From NCBI RefSeq assembly GCF_040436345.1, contig NC_133216.1, positions 3,501,533 to 3,565,532 on the forward strand: 64,000 nt of DNA, written 5' to 3'. The translations under genes were made by a program, and so were the position numbers. The stretch's first letter is position 1. Each line of letters opens with the position of its first letter. Shown here in pieces: positions 1 through 13,574 of the stretch. The notes under the pieces are model-generated. The model was not told the origin of the DNA. It searched no databases and was given only the letters and a program-made list of their open reading frames with translations. Source of the stretch: Pagrus major. Lineage: Eukaryota > Chordata > Actinopteri > Spariformes > Sparidae.

Positions 1-349
1 TTAGAGTATGACAGCAGGACAAATGATTTTCTACTTTGCCGACAGGAACGCTTTCTCTGCTACAACCTGCAATTAATCTCAAGAAACCTCGAGAGGAACG
101 CCGTCACACGGCAGCAACAGATAACAGCAGGGTGTTCCCAATGTCTCTTTTCTTTATGTCTGATCAAATCATGAGCGACCACGCCCTGAAATGGACGGAT
201 GGAGATGTTGTGCATCTTTAACATCTGAAAACATTTTTCACTCTGACGGACAGCTTTGGAAATCAGGCCAATAATAGTGTGTGTTGGGCTGGACGGCTCG
301 CCGCGGCCTCTGTGTGACACATTGATCGGGCACCATTTTATTTTAATTA

Positions 350-559
<210 letters not shown>

Positions 560-1814
560 TTATTCGCAGCCTGGGACATAATGTTTGTCCAAATTTTATG
601 ACAATAAACAAATTGTATTGAGAATGAAAGAAAATGGAATTCAATGCACAGGAAGGGAAGGAAGGGAGCTGCTTTCATGAGACAGGAAGTAGCCGAAGAA
701 AAGGGGCGGAGACAGATGTTATAATACAATAGCTTAGAAATGAGAACTGCTTGTGATCTGTAATTTAAACTTCATGTCACAAAGATGAAATTGTGTTGAA
801 TAAAACAATGCACACTTTAGGTAACATGCAGCAGTAAAGACAGCTGTACTACTTTTCATCTCGGCAACAACCCAAGAAAAACTCATTTTGGTTTCTCTCT
901 TCATATTTTCCCATCATTTACCCGTCTGAAATTCTTGTTGCACAATCTCTGAAATCATTTAAACTTGGACAGAAAAGGAGGAAATAAATCCAGCCTCATT
1001 TTGGAGCTCAGTCCCACGATAAAGAACAAAACAAATCAGATCATGTCCCATATGTTAGAGAGAGATCGCCATTGATCCTGGAAACCTGACGACAGATCAC
1101 ATAGATTATCTGAAAAACCAGAAATGAACTATGTGTGATTCTTGTAATTAAATCTCAGAATGGTGTACCCAACATAAACACAGACATCTGAGAAAAGACA
1201 CATACACTAGCACACATCACACACACATCAATCGCTGGTTGGATGTGTGTGTTTTTGTGCTCCTGGTTAGCCGACATTCTTCACAAATGTGTTTTGAATC
1301 ATTTTTATTGTGAAGCAGTCCGTGGCACTGAGGTGGGCACGGGACTGTGGAGAGCTTTGTCACGCCACTCTTCAAACATCTCAGTTATGGCACATCATCA
1401 ATCAATGTGTCAGAACACTTTTTTTTCCTGACTTGTTACATAATTTTTTTTACGGGAAGCGTCTAAAAATGCCAAGAGACCAAAAATACTTAGTCCAAAG
1501 TCCGGCCTGCACAGCCTCAGTGAAGCTGCTGTTACTTGTCCTACACGTGTACACACACCATCCCCCTCTGCTGCTGTAACAATGCAAATTTAAAGGATTA
1601 TCTTGTTTTATCTTATCTGAAGGGAAGAGGAAGGAGGAAAAGGTAAAAGAAGTATTCCCCCTGAGCAGGAACACACAGCTTTAAGATGACAAAGATAAAA
1701 GATAAAAGTGACAACACGCAAGACCAATTCTTCATGTGTCGCTAACTGAAGTATTGCTAAAGCTTCAGAGCTGAACTAATCCAGAGTGGATACAGAGTGT
1801 GTTGATTTCTCGAG

Positions 1815-2120
1815 GCTGTGACGATCTCTAACTATTTTGGTAATTGATTAATCAGCTCGAGTAGTTAATCAGGATGAAGAAGAGGTCAAAATTCTGATTC
1901 CAGCTTCTCAAGTGTGAATATTTTCTGGTTTCTTTCCTCCTCTGTGACAGTAAACTGGATATATTTGGGTTGTGGACAAAACAAGACATTTAAGGACATC
2001 ATCTTGGGCTTTGTGAAACACTCATCGACATTTTCTGTTATTTTATAGACCAACAGCTGATCAGTTAATCAAGAAAATAATCAACAGATTAATCGACAAT
2101 GAAAATGACCATTAGTTGGA
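1815..2120 (-). repeat. Inverted-repeat element, family A, near full length
   Basis: This is a ~300 bp copy of a family repeated about a dozen times in actn4 intron 1. Family A ends in versions of AGCTGCAACGATTA and TAATCGTTGCAGCT. Its shared core includes CCAGAAAATATTCACAT, CAAAGATATTCAGTTTACTG and CCTCAAATGTCTTGTTTTGTCC. This copy is in reverse orientation: GGTTGTGGACAAAACAAGAC appears on the plus strand. The structure suggests a non-autonomous DNA transposon (MITE). Confidence 0.7.
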
Positions 2121-2455
2121 TCCTGAATATACTTTGTGTAAAGCACTTTTAAACAAACAGCTCATTTATGCTCAAGGTTAGATACATATAGAGCCTTCTG
2201 TCGGTACTCTGCATTCATTCTCTCCTTATTTCTGCACGTTCTCTGAAAGCTTACGGACACGGATCAACGGATCAGTACCTCTGGTAGTCGTGGGGGGGCA
2301 GTGTAGCAGTGTAGCCAATAATTCAAGTAAGACACGACCACAGGACAAGACGAGGAAGATTTAAAAATGGCAGAACTTTTAGAGGAGAGGTTCTGCAAGT
2401 TGGTGAGAAGTTTTAAACTTTGCCCGGACGCAGACACAGAGACCACTTTGAGTCC

Positions 2456-2477
2456 GAGCAGCGCCCTCTAGTGGTTG
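2456..2477 (-). promoter_or_regulatory. CTCF-like motif
   Basis: The minus strand reads CAACCACTAGAGGGCGCTGC. This is a very close match to the vertebrate CTCF core (CCASYAGRKGGCGCY). It lies in unique sequence within actn4 intron 1. Binding is inferred from the motif only. Confidence 0.4.
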
Positions 2478-2670
2478 TACTGCTTAACATTAATAGAAAT
2501 ATAAAACAGAAAACACGTATGGTTGACGTTCAGCCTGCTGGCAGTCGATCCGGTGCAGTGAATCAGTGACGCTGATGGACGCAGCTTCACTCTGATTGTC
2601 TCCTCTGTGCTAAACTAAGCTGGAACTTCCTGTCATTGCAGTGCGACTTCCTGCTGCTGTCATTACCTCT

Positions 2671-2672
<2 letters not shown>

Positions 2673-2761
<89 letters not shown>
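2673..2761 (+). repeat. (GT)n microsatellite, 89 nt
   Basis: About 44 uninterrupted GT dinucleotides, one of the longest pure arrays in the window. It lies in actn4 intron 1, so the transcript carries it as (CA)n. Confidence 0.97.
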
Positions 2762-2762
<1 letters not shown>

Positions 2763-5644
2763 TAGAGGGGGCATTGTCTTTCCCGTCTACCCCTCCCTCC
2801 TTCCTCCCTTCCTCCCCCCCTAACTTTGTCTGTTTGTTTATGTGAAATGTATCTCCCCTCCTCTCCCTCCTCACAGTGTGTGTCCCGGTCCAGTCTCAGA
2901 GAGCGAGCTGTATGTTTGTGGTTGTGTGTGTGTTGGGGGAGTTGGGGGTTGGTATCGGGCGGTCTGGGGGAGGGTCACAGAGCAGGAGCGGGCTCAGGGA
3001 GAGTACGGGGGGCTGAAGGGTGCTATTATCCACCAGGCTCAATGGGCGCTTTGTGCGGGTGGTCACAGTCAGTGGGACGGAGGGGAGAGGGGCCGGGCAG
3101 CGAGCAGCACCCTGTCATAATGTTTGTGAACACAGAGCAGGAGAGACGAGGGAAAGAGGAGGTGGAAGAGTGAACTGGACTGATGCATCATTCAGTTTCA
3201 TTTGTGTCCAATACTTCCAGGGAGGAGTTTTGTTTCTGGTGCGAGTCTTACTTTACATTATGGATCAGATTAATTGGTACTGAAGGTTGGAGGTCATGTC
3301 GAGACATCGATAAAGCGCCAAGATCAGGACGATAAGTTGATAACATGAGTATCGTGTCGGGCCTCCGCAGTTCTGTATCTTTGTACATCAAATACATTTT
3401 AGATCAGGAACCGTTCTCGCAATTTTCAGAGTGGAAACATGAGCAATGTCCTTGATTTTCCTTCTACACAACACGGGCCTACAAGTCAGAAATGGCGTGT
3501 ATGTCACACCTTACACACACACACACACACACACACACAGCTGCTGCTTCCCCGCTGAGCAGAACATCCATTACAGAGGGTAAATATCCTGTGTTATAAT
3601 TACATTAGCAGCACACATACAGGCTTAGCTTCGGACCAATAAGCAGGATCGATTGTGGCACTGGTAATCGATAACATCTAGACAGCCCTGGGTCGAGTCA
3701 GTCCACTCTCCCCGGCGCTGGGTGACATGAAATGTTTCATCTCATCCGGTGGAGCAAAGAGAGGAGCAGTGAGGGTTTCCTGCATGTTGGGAAGATTCAG
3801 ATTAGTCTAGGAATGTGAACTGTATCAGAACTGCAGAGGTCGGCTCTGTCCCAACAGGACCGCTGCCACTGGGAGTGGTGACGAGGAGAGCAGCGCAGAA
3901 AACAAACAGCGACAGGTTGAGACCTGCAGAGAGCCCGGGGACGTTACGTTCTGTAGAACACAGCACGCCACAGATTATACAGCTGATACTCTTTCATCTT
4001 CTCCCTCCAGGGTCAGAGGTCGGCCCTCACACACACCGTCAGGCACTCTTGCTCAAGGACACTTCAGCCTGCCTTCATCAAAGTTTGAAGAGGCACATGT
4101 GCTGCTCAGAGAGAGGGCTGTCCATCAGGATATTCTGGGTCTGTGACAAGCAGGAAGAAAGAAACTTCTGTTCTGTTGAATTCTGCTTTTTGTACTGGAG
4201 AAATGCAGCATGCCTCCAGCTACCTTGTGTCAATCAGCGACAACAAGGTGTGGTGCTGCTGTGTGTGTGAAACTGGTACAGGCATGCAGACAGCATACAC
4301 AGATAGAGAGAGAAGTGACTGGACACCGGAGCAAAGGCTCGGGATCAGGCTACATCTGACTGACTGGCTGAATTTTCAACGTCCCCACAGCAGGCTGAAG
4401 GATCTCTGATGTCACAATAGTTCCAGTTTATATTCTGAAGGTAATCTACTTGTTGAATCGACCGAATTAAAAAGAGAACTGACCCTAATTCCTGGAGAGA
4501 GCGAGCAAATAGGATGAGAGCCAGAGAAGCCTGTTAAACCTGCCCATGTGGTCGCTCTGTGTTGGCTACACACATCAGATCAGATGGTTCAGATGAGAGG
4601 ATTTCTGACCTGAGCTCACGACACAGATAACAAGCTGAACGCAGTGTGGGACAGAAAAGAGCTGAAAGCTGGATCTGAGAGTTAAGAAGGTTTATAGTTT
4701 AGGCATGAAACTCAGGCTCCTACCGTCTGCTATCTGTTGCATAACTGTTGTAGCTACAGTGAAGAACATCCTCTCTGTTATTACTGCTGCACACATCAGC
4801 CGTGACCCTGATCTCACTGATTAACCTTCACATGTAATCGTACTGATGTGCTTAAAAGCTGCTTTTTTTTTTTATACACATCTGCAGCTCAGAACGCCTG
4901 AATATCTCCCGAAACTTTGCAGCTTAATCCCATTTCAGGGTTTCCTGGTATTAAAGTTGTAACTGTGAGTAATCTGGTGACTGGATGAGATGTCTGTGTT
5001 GAAGCATCACTTTGTGTTGCAGGACGAGACGAAGGGTGTCTGGTCATCAAAGTCTTCATCAAACTGTTGATTCTTGCCACACGTACGTGTGGCAAGACAT
5101 CCTCATCAAAGCGGTGCTAATGTGTCAGGGTCCAGGTCGTCGGGGGGCAGACATCTTTGTTGTTTGTGTCGCGGAGAGACTGCGAGTGTGTCTGGAAGTG
5201 GTTAAGCTGCCCAACATGTCTCCTTCCATGGCAGATATACAACAACGACCGTCTCCTCCGCAAGTGTGAAAAAAGAGCGAGAGGGAGCCTAATGGGGTCT
5301 AACGGGGTCAGCTGTTTGATCTCCACCAAAAGTCATCGGCGTGATCACAACAGGCTTTCAACTCTGCCCCAAAACTGGGCCTACGGGGTCAAAGGTCAAG
5401 GTTCATCATCCGTTTGAAGATTGGGAACTTCAGGATGAGCTTCACACGCTAAAACGCAAACATGCCGGCATTAAACACACTCACAAACACACACACACAC
5501 ACACACAACGCAAACATGCATGTAAGAAATAAAACACACACTGAAATATAAAGCTACACCTTTTTCTGCGCTCAGTCACACACCAACACACACACCACTC
5601 CTTGGACAGGAATGTATGAGACACACAAACTGACATCCAACCAC

Positions 5645-5679
<35 letters not shown>

Positions 5680-6640
5680 CATATCATTGTATAGCTCACT
5701 CCGACTCTATTTAAAGCACACGTACACACCAATTATTCACCCAGCTTCTTAATGAATGTGCAGTTTTCTCACTACATAGATACTTTAATTGTATGTATTC
5801 TCAAGAGTGTCACACACACACACACACACACACTCTCACACACACAAACACACACATGGTGGCAGGTAAGGGTGTGTCTCGCTCCACCAGGTTGAACACA
5901 ATGTTATTGCTCAACTGCCTCGTATTCTCTGCATGACGGCGGCTGTGTGTGTGTGTGTGTGTGTGTATGTGTGTTGTTCAGATCACATAATCCCTTTTTT
6001 TCTTGATGAGCTCACACTAACAGTCTGACAGTTGGTTGTTTCAGTGTGAAAAGCTGTCATTTCTATGTACGCCTACACACACACACCCACACACACACTT
6101 TTTGAACACAAGCCACTTATGTCACACTTTATTTGATTTAATTCTTTATATTTTGCACAAACAATTATTAGAGAAATGTAAGATGTGTTTTTATGTTTCG
6201 TCAGACTGAACCACGAGCCGACGGTTCTTGTTTCTTCTCACAAAAGAGTCAAAAAGGTCTTAAACCTTGAAGTCACACGTTTTATTTAAGGTCTTTATGA
6301 TTCACATATTCTCAGCACATCTCACACTCTCACAGCCAAGGTCCACCCACACACCCATATATATATATATATATAAATATATATGTACACACTCTGTACA
6401 CAGGTTGCAAACACACACACTCTCTTCACGCAGTGCAGAAGTGCAATTAACCAACATGATTAACTCTCTGATATCTCACCGCTGCATAGAGACTCTGTGG
6501 TGTGATGAAGCTGCTGAAACTTCACGTCTTACGTCACTTTTTCCGTTAAACAACTTCACAGACCGATAATTTGCACCTTTTTGGGCGTGGTCTGAATTAA
6601 TCATGCAGCATTGTCAGTCCTCCACGCTGTGCTTCTGCTG
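2762..6640. other. Intronic stretch with short CA/GT arrays and no gene
   Basis: Mostly unique sequence. Short dinucleotide arrays occur at 3513-3538, 5488-5509, 5647-5675, 5811-5832 and 5944-5967. Open frames here, including one of 151 codons at 3815-4270, show no recognisable protein similarity. Confidence 0.6.
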
Positions 6641-6641
6641 A

Positions 6642-6804
6642 TAAAAGAAACAGTTCACCCAAAAATCACCCTCGTGCTGAGGGAAAGTCGGGTGAAGTTT
6701 TGTAATCTCTGTGGACTTTGAAACTTCCCCCGTTTGCCCCCATTCTTGTGGGGGTGAGTGGATAATGACTGAATTTTCATTTTTGGGTGAACTGTTCCTT
6801 TAAT
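6642..6804. mobile_element. Short inverted-repeat element, family B (MITE)
   Basis: Both ends carry the same ~29 bp sequence in opposite orientation: AACAGTTCACCCAAAAAT at the left and ATTTTTGGGTGAACTGTT at the right. They are flanked by TAAAAG and CTTTAA. I recognise these ends from an abundant teleost repeat that inserts near TTAA. At ~160 bp this copy is an internally deleted version of the element at 57717-58346. Confidence 0.8.
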
Positions 6805-8410
6805 CTAAAAACCCTGTACGATGGCAGAAAATATTAAAAGTATGAAAGCAGAAGAGAAGGCTAAGTTACTCAGAGGTTAGGAAGTACTGTAATTCAGGGC
6901 AGTAGCTGTTAACGTGCCCTTGAGCAGGGTATTTAAATGCCTATCAGAGCGGCTGCACTGACCTTCACGGTGTAACTACAGCCTGTTATATGAATTTGAA
7001 TCATGGCACATCACAGGGTCAGAGAAGGAAAAAGCACAAGAAGCAGCAGATGGTAAGTTTGTGCTGCTAGTTAAAGGAGTTATATGTGGACCTGCTGGCA
7101 GGAGGTACGACCTCAAGGAACTTGGACGGAGACGTACTAGACTGGACTGGCTGTACCAGACTGAGCTGGGCCAAAACCATGCTGGCCTGGCCCCGTGAAT
7201 AAAGCTCAGCTACTAGTCTGGTCTGGCCTGACACAAGGCCTCCTATTCTTAGAGGCCCGCCAATTAAAAGAGGGCTGTGGCGTGCGACACAGCAGCACTG
7301 CGAACTGTTGTCACACACTCTGTAGCTTCAAACGCTGCAGAGGACAGGTCGTCTTTATGTTTTAACATCAACACAGAGCAGACTCACTCAGTTTAAAGGC
7401 AGGACTGCTTCTACCTCCACACACACATACACTGAGGCTGGGGAGTAATGGGATACATGTAACAGGATTACCTAATTAGGATACAAAAATACCAGTCATA
7501 CCAGATCAGGATATGACGACATCACTTTGGTCTCAAGAGAAACCAAATGCACACGATGAAATAAATCTCATTAACTTTTATCTTCTCTCATCTTTATATC
7601 TGAATGTGTTTGGTAGTGAGGTAATCCAAAAGTAATGGAAAGTAATCAAGTTACATGCTTCATATGGTTACGTAAGTGCTACTACTACCTTAGTGACTGT
7701 ATCAGAGTACATTTTTAAAGTTATCCTCCCAACCATCCCTGCATATACTGCATGTCCACGCAGAAAGCAAGCCTTGAGACCAAGTTACTTCAGGCACATA
7801 GTAGCTAACTCAGGCCTTCAACTACTCAACTGGACTTTTACACAATTATCTTTCGCTGCCGTCACAACTGTACCTGACGAACACAAGACGAACACCATCT
7901 TCACACACAGACTCCCCAAACTCCGTCTCAGAAATAAACATCATGACGGCTCCTCTTTACGACCACGCCGAGCTCAAATATAAATCTAGAGCCACAGTGA
8001 AAACACTCTAGATTCCTCTGCACTGTGCTCCATTCATACAGCGGCGGTGTAACTGGAGACGCAGCCTGCTACTGTAGAGCCGATCTAGAGTCACAGTGCA
8101 GCAACACGACACCACCGTCCCTCGGGGGCCACGGTCGGACCTGGCAGGGTTCACGGCGCATCGGTGCATGTGACGGAAGAACCAGCCTCAATCTGAATGA
8201 GTGAACAGCTGTTTGTTTTTGAGCAGCACTGGGAAAGTGGGAAACACACACACACTTGGCAGCAATGTCTCACAGAAAAGAAATGATGACTGATAAAGAT
8301 GAACGTGGTGCCAAAGCCGAGTGTAGTGGATCTACAGAGAGGAGAGAAGCAGGCCAACATGTTCATGTCCACAATCCTCTGATCACCAGAGAACTGCTAA
8401 TCATGACAGA

Positions 8411-8455
8411 GGAGAGGAGAGGAGAGGAGAGGAGAGGAGAGGAGAGGAGAGGAGA
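8411..8455 (+). repeat. (GGAGA)9 pentanucleotide array
   Basis: Nine tandem copies of GGAGA in a purine-only stretch. A (CA)n array follows at 8572-8600. Confidence 0.95.
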
Positions 8456-8569
8456 GAGAACGGAGGAGGAGAAAGAGGAGAAGAAAGACGGAGCAGAGAT
8501 CTGCTGCAGAGGTTGTTCTGGTCTCATTATCCTCTCAAGTCTGGACAGGTGATCATTAACATGTGTGCA

Positions 8570-8604
<35 letters not shown>

Positions 8605-9110
8605 GGAGGGAGCCTCCCTCCTGCTTCATGTGCTGACAGGTCGTCAGTAAAGCAGAGCTATAATGTGGGGACAATCTTTCAGCAGAGCGCACACACACAC
8701 CTCCCAGAGGGAGCTGACAAACATGTAATTGCTGTGTACTTCTTGGCTGGCCTAATGCCCTCAGATACGCCATTATGTGAGTCGACAGTTTAACACAGAC
8801 TGTTTTCAACAGGCTTCATCGACCACGTCCAGCCAGACGCATGGCGCTGTGGAGGAGCCTCGATACAGCAGCGAACAGAAACAAAGGAAAAGGGAGGATT
8901 AAGGACATGAGGGCAGGGGAGGGGAGAGGAAATGGAGAAGGGGGGGAGAGAGGAGGAGAGGAAGCCGGGAGGTGATCAAGAGAAGGGTTAGGGAAAAGTG
9001 ATGAATTGTGGGAAAGAGGAAGTAGAGAGACAACGTGACGAAAAAAGAAAGTTTAAAAGTTTGAACCTAACATTTGATTTTGTCCCGACAGCAGTTTACT
9101 CTCAAATAAA

Positions 9111-9415
9111 AGGTGCAGCGAATGATTATTTTGTTGTTTAATATCTTAAATGTCAGAAAATTGTGGGAAAATAATGCTCATCACTGTTTCTTGGAGGCTG
9201 AAATGATGCCTTCAAACTGCTTCTTTTGTTCAGCCAACAGTCCAAAACTGAAAGACTCTTCACTTACTGTCATAAATGACAAAAGAAACAGCAACTCCTC
9301 ACATTAAAGAAGCAGGAACCAGGAAGTGTTTGACATTTTTGCTTAAACAATGACTGAAACAATGACTGGATTATCAAAAAAGTTGGTGACAACTTTCAAA
9401 TAATCGTTGCAGCTT
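9111..9415 (+). mobile_element. Inverted-repeat element, family A, near full length
   Basis: The left end reads GGTGCAGCGAATGATTATTT and the right end AAATAATCGTTGCAGC, which are imperfect inverted repeats of each other. The internal CAACAGTCCAAAACTGAAAG and AAGAAGCAGGAACCAGGAAG match other family copies. Confidence 0.75.
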
Positions 9416-9572
9416 TCGTTGGAAAACAAAGATGGGGCATGCAAAAGTACCTCATCATGTCTAAAAGTAACTGTGCCCAGCGCCGGAGGAGGCTGACTGA
9501 GGGATCACAGACGGGTGAACGTGGGATAAAAAGTCCAGAAGAAAGAAGCAGTTTGGTGAGATGAAAGATGGA

Positions 9573-9617
9573 AGCTGAGGAGGAAGAGGAGGAGGAGGAG
9601 GAGGAGGAGGAGGAGAG
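9573..9617 (+). repeat. (GAG)n trinucleotide array
   Basis: A run of GAG units with one GAA interruption. A second GGA array lies at 10047-10080. Confidence 0.9.
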
Positions 9618-10200
9618 ATGTTTACAAAAAGAAACACCACATTAAATCATGAATGTGAAATGAAAGAGAGGACGATGCTTTTTTAGACCGGAGAATAAAT
9701 TAAATATGTTGTTCCTGTCCTGGAAATACCGAGGGAGGAAACAACCTGCAGATTAGTTAATGAGACTCAGAGACGACTGCAGCCAGACGAGACCGCCACA
9801 CATTCCTCACACATGGTATCGTTGAGCAGGAAATAAGAAGTTGATTATTTTTGTTATACATTTAAAAGCTTGCTTGTCATTTCACCAGCTAACTAAGTCT
9901 TTGTCCTGGTGAGTGATGACTTCTGTGACTTTATCTTTCCACCCGCAGTCCAAACTAATCAGCAGCTGCCTCCTGGCTTTTAGTGATTTGCTACCGTTTT
10001 ATGACTTAAAGGTGGAGGGAAAGGGGAGACGAGAGGAAATAAGGGAGGGAGGAAGGAGGAGGAGGAGGAGGAGGAGGAGAAAGGGAGGGAAGGGTAAAGT
10101 GTCAAGCGATGTGGTTATTTGTTCATTTATTTATGCCTCTTCCTGTCTTTGTTGCTCAAAGAGTCTGACCAGAGGTCGGATTGCACCGCCGCTGACAGAG

Positions 10201-10203
<3 letters not shown>

Positions 10204-10260
<57 letters not shown>

Positions 10261-10264
10261 GTGT
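10204..10264 (+). repeat. (GT)n microsatellite, 61 nt
   Basis: About 30 GT units with a single GC interruption near the right end. Confidence 0.97.
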
Positions 10265-10365
10265 CTTTCCAACCTATTTTAGGATCAGCAGGGAGCTCTC
10301 CCAAAAGAGCTGTGCAGCGTTTTTTTAAACACAATGGCAACGTGATACGAATAAACTAATAATGC

Positions 10366-10580
10366 AAAGAACAATTATTTTTAGTGTTGATTAATCGATC
10401 AGTGTTTCCCAAAGCCCGAGACGACGTCCTCAAATGTCTCGTTTTGTCCACAACTCAAAGATATTCAGTTCACTGTCACAGAGGAGGAGAGAAACCAGAA
10501 AATATTCACATTGAAGAAGCTGGAATCAGAGAACTTTTACTTTTTTCTTTAAAAAATGACTAAAAACAATAAATCAATGG
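10366..10580 (+). repeat. Family A inverted-repeat element, partial
   Basis: It contains the family core (CAGTGTTTCCCAAAGCCC, CAACTCAAAGATATTCAGTT, CCAGAAAATATTCACAT). The right terminal repeat is lost or eroded. Confidence 0.7.
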
Positions 10581-10729
10581 TATCGCAGTACTGATTATTA
10601 AATAATAAATAACTGATTATCCCTTACTATGATTTTGAGTCCAACTCATCACACTGAGAATGACAGTCTGTAATTGTCACACAGGATTTTCTGCCTCTGT
10701 TCTGGTTTCATATTGTCAGACACCCATAG

Positions 10730-11010
10730 CTGCAACGATTAACTGATTAGTCAATTAGTGGATTGACAGAAAACTATTTTGATAATCGAACAATCGTTTG
10801 CAGTCATTTTTAAAGCAACACTTTCTGCTTTCAGCTTCTTAAATGTGAGGATTTGCTAAATAAAGAGTTTGGGGGTTTTGGACTGTTTGTTGGATAAGAG
10901 AAGTAATTTGAGGACTTCACTTTGGGAAACGGTGACAAGCATTTTTCAAAATGTATTTGCCAAGAATTATCAGCAGATTGATCAATGAAAGAAAAAATCA
11001 TTGCAGCCCA
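10730..11010 (-). mobile_element. Inverted-repeat element, family A, near full length
   Basis: The left end AGCTGCAACGATTAACTGAT and the right end AAAATCATTGCAGCCC form the terminal inverted repeat. The copy is 280 bp, in reverse orientation to the one at 10366-10580 and only 150 bp from it. Confidence 0.75.
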
Positions 11011-13313
11011 ACAAACACTTCAGTTTTATTTATACTTTGGCTCATTTACGGAGGAAACTTGGAGAAATCATGCAGCGTTTAAACACGCAGTGACTCAGCT
11101 GAGAAGTCATTACTGTAACAATACACTCCCGTATCTGAGCTGTTTGACTGACAACCCAGTTTGCACATTTCAGCATTACGAGACGCCATGTCTTCCTGCT
11201 GTGTGTCAATAAAAACTGCTGCTGACTTTGAGGCACATTGCTCCACAACACAGATCCAGTATTGCTTAACAGTCGGCTCTGATGACACCACCCACGACAC
11301 CACATCGTTTCTTAATCCTTTACATTCATATTTTACTGAAAGATAATTAGAAATTCGTCTGACACTTTTACTCTAAGCTGAGGTTCTGGAGGGGAAATGT
11401 TCCCAGTCTTATCTTTTTAAGAATGAGGTTCTGTGTTGGGTCCATTCGGGTGGACTACTGTTCATTACAACAATCAACCACATGTACGTCACACACAAGA
11501 AATCATCCAGGGCTTATAAATTTTAATCCTCCAAAGTATGTGTGATCACTGCGGCTCTTAAGAGGCCACGTTTAAGAAAATGAGAATAAAATCGCTCTTC
11601 CTTAAAAAGGTAATCAGCGTAACCTGCTGTGAAGCAATAAGCTGAAGGAGTCAGCGAGGGCACAGTACCACCCAGAGTGGTGGGAAAAGATGGCATCAGT
11701 GTTCAAGTCAAACTGCTAAACCAGCTTAGCTTGCGTTACTGACTGTATTACAACTTAAACCCTGAGAACTGTCAATAACACATGCTATTCAGACCATTTT
11801 AGCCGTTTAAGCTAACCGGGACTTCCTCTAACGTTAGAGGAGGAGCAGAAGGGAAAAGGTGAAGTCAGTTCAACGGTTCTGTTTGTTGGGTTTTTGTCAC
11901 TGATGACAGCTCAGTGCGGGAGGAGGTGATTTAATGAGACACTGGGACTCTTCCTGGGATTACATGAAAGGAAGAGAGGCGACCAGAGAAAAGGGGGGAA
12001 GATCTCAGACGTGTTCTCGGTCTTTGATCTGGATCCAGAACAGGGTCTTCACCTCAGCGAGGGGAGGGGGGCAGAAGAACAAGAGAGGAAGAGACCGAGC
12101 AAACAATACATGTAAAAGGCTTACAGACTAAATACTAACAGCACTATTGTTCTACAGAAACTGATTACAGAGAAGCAAAATGCAGATTTATATACAAATG
12201 TCAGGGATTATTACTTTCCAGCTGTATTTTATTTCCCACATCTGGATTATTTTTGTACTACTGAAAAGCTGCCACGGACAAATCACCAACTCTCACTGCG
12301 TCATCGTATCTGGACTCCATCCGATTACATTTGAACAACAGATCACAAACATTTCTCTTTGAAGATTCTCCCTGGTTCTGAGGACGACAGGTAAAGTCCG
12401 AGTGTGAAAAGACAGAACGACAGAGAGAAAGAAACCGAGCAGAGTCGGTGGATGAGCGAGTGTCAACCCTGCTGAACATGACAGAGATGTCAGGAATGTC
12501 AGCTATGTTCTTCCTCCCTCCGACTCCCTTTCTGCTACATCTTCACCTCCTCCATCTCCGTCCTCTGTCCACCCTCATCTGAGCTCTTTCTCTCAAACTT
12601 TACTCAAATGATCAGAGTGAGAAGATCCCGTCACAGCAAGAAAATCTTTTAACGCATCCTTCCTCACAAAGTTTTTTGGAAACAGCCTCTCTCAGACACT
12701 TGAGTAAAGGACATTAAAGTGGGTCCTTCAAGTAGATCACATAAACTACTCAGTCCAGTTTGTGAGTTCTGGTAAAGAGTCAAGATTATTAAAGTAAAGT
12801 AAGGACTGAAGTCTGCTTGGATCTACTGTTTAGACTTCTTGCTATTTTTCTGCAGAAACGATCGATCGATTTTCAAATGAGTTTTCTTTTGACCGACTAA
12901 TCGTTGCAGCTCTACTTCTCACTGCTCTGAAGGAAGCAACAAATCTGTTGTGAAATAATATTTTTTGAATCAAAACCAAATGACTGATGTGAGGATGTTT
13001 GCTTTTTTTCCATCAATCTGATCAAATCACACCCGACCAGTCCCGATGAAGCAAATCAACCAAGTTTTTGAGTGTTAATTCTTATTAAGAGTCCAAGAAC
13101 TCTTCACTTTGATTTGACTTTTTAATTAAAGGACCTTTAAAAGAACTTAAATTATTCATGACCGAATAAAAGACACAAATACTTTGGATGAATATATGAA
13201 ACCATAAACAATAAGGATCTAAAACCAATAAGCTGTAAAATGTGGGTGTACAAACAATAACCGCACTTTTACCTTCCTCCTGTCTCTTTCTTTGTAAGAG
13301 CGACATGTGACGT

Positions 13314-13350
<37 letters not shown>

Positions 13351-13527
13351 AGACACAGACACACACACACACAGACACAGACACACACACACACACACCC
13401 TGAGATAAACTTTAACTGCAGTTAAAAGGAAAAGGATGGATAAGATCAGCTTAAGACGCACTGAGAAGAAGACACCCCATAATTCACAGAAGAGGCAGTC
13501 AGTATTACTTGGCATCAGTGTTTCCCT

Positions 13528-13574
<47 letters not shown>

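Noticed and set aside
2587..2874. Open frames translating as long His-Thr or Cys-Val repeats, here and at other CA/GT arrays
   Set aside because: They are translations of dinucleotide repeats with no coding features.
3815..4270. 151-codon open frame in actn4 intron 1
   Set aside because: No recognisable domain or splice context; the length is compatible with chance in 64 kb.
8363..8809. 148-codon minus-strand open frame
   Set aside because: Built largely from (TCTCC)n and (GT)n repeats.
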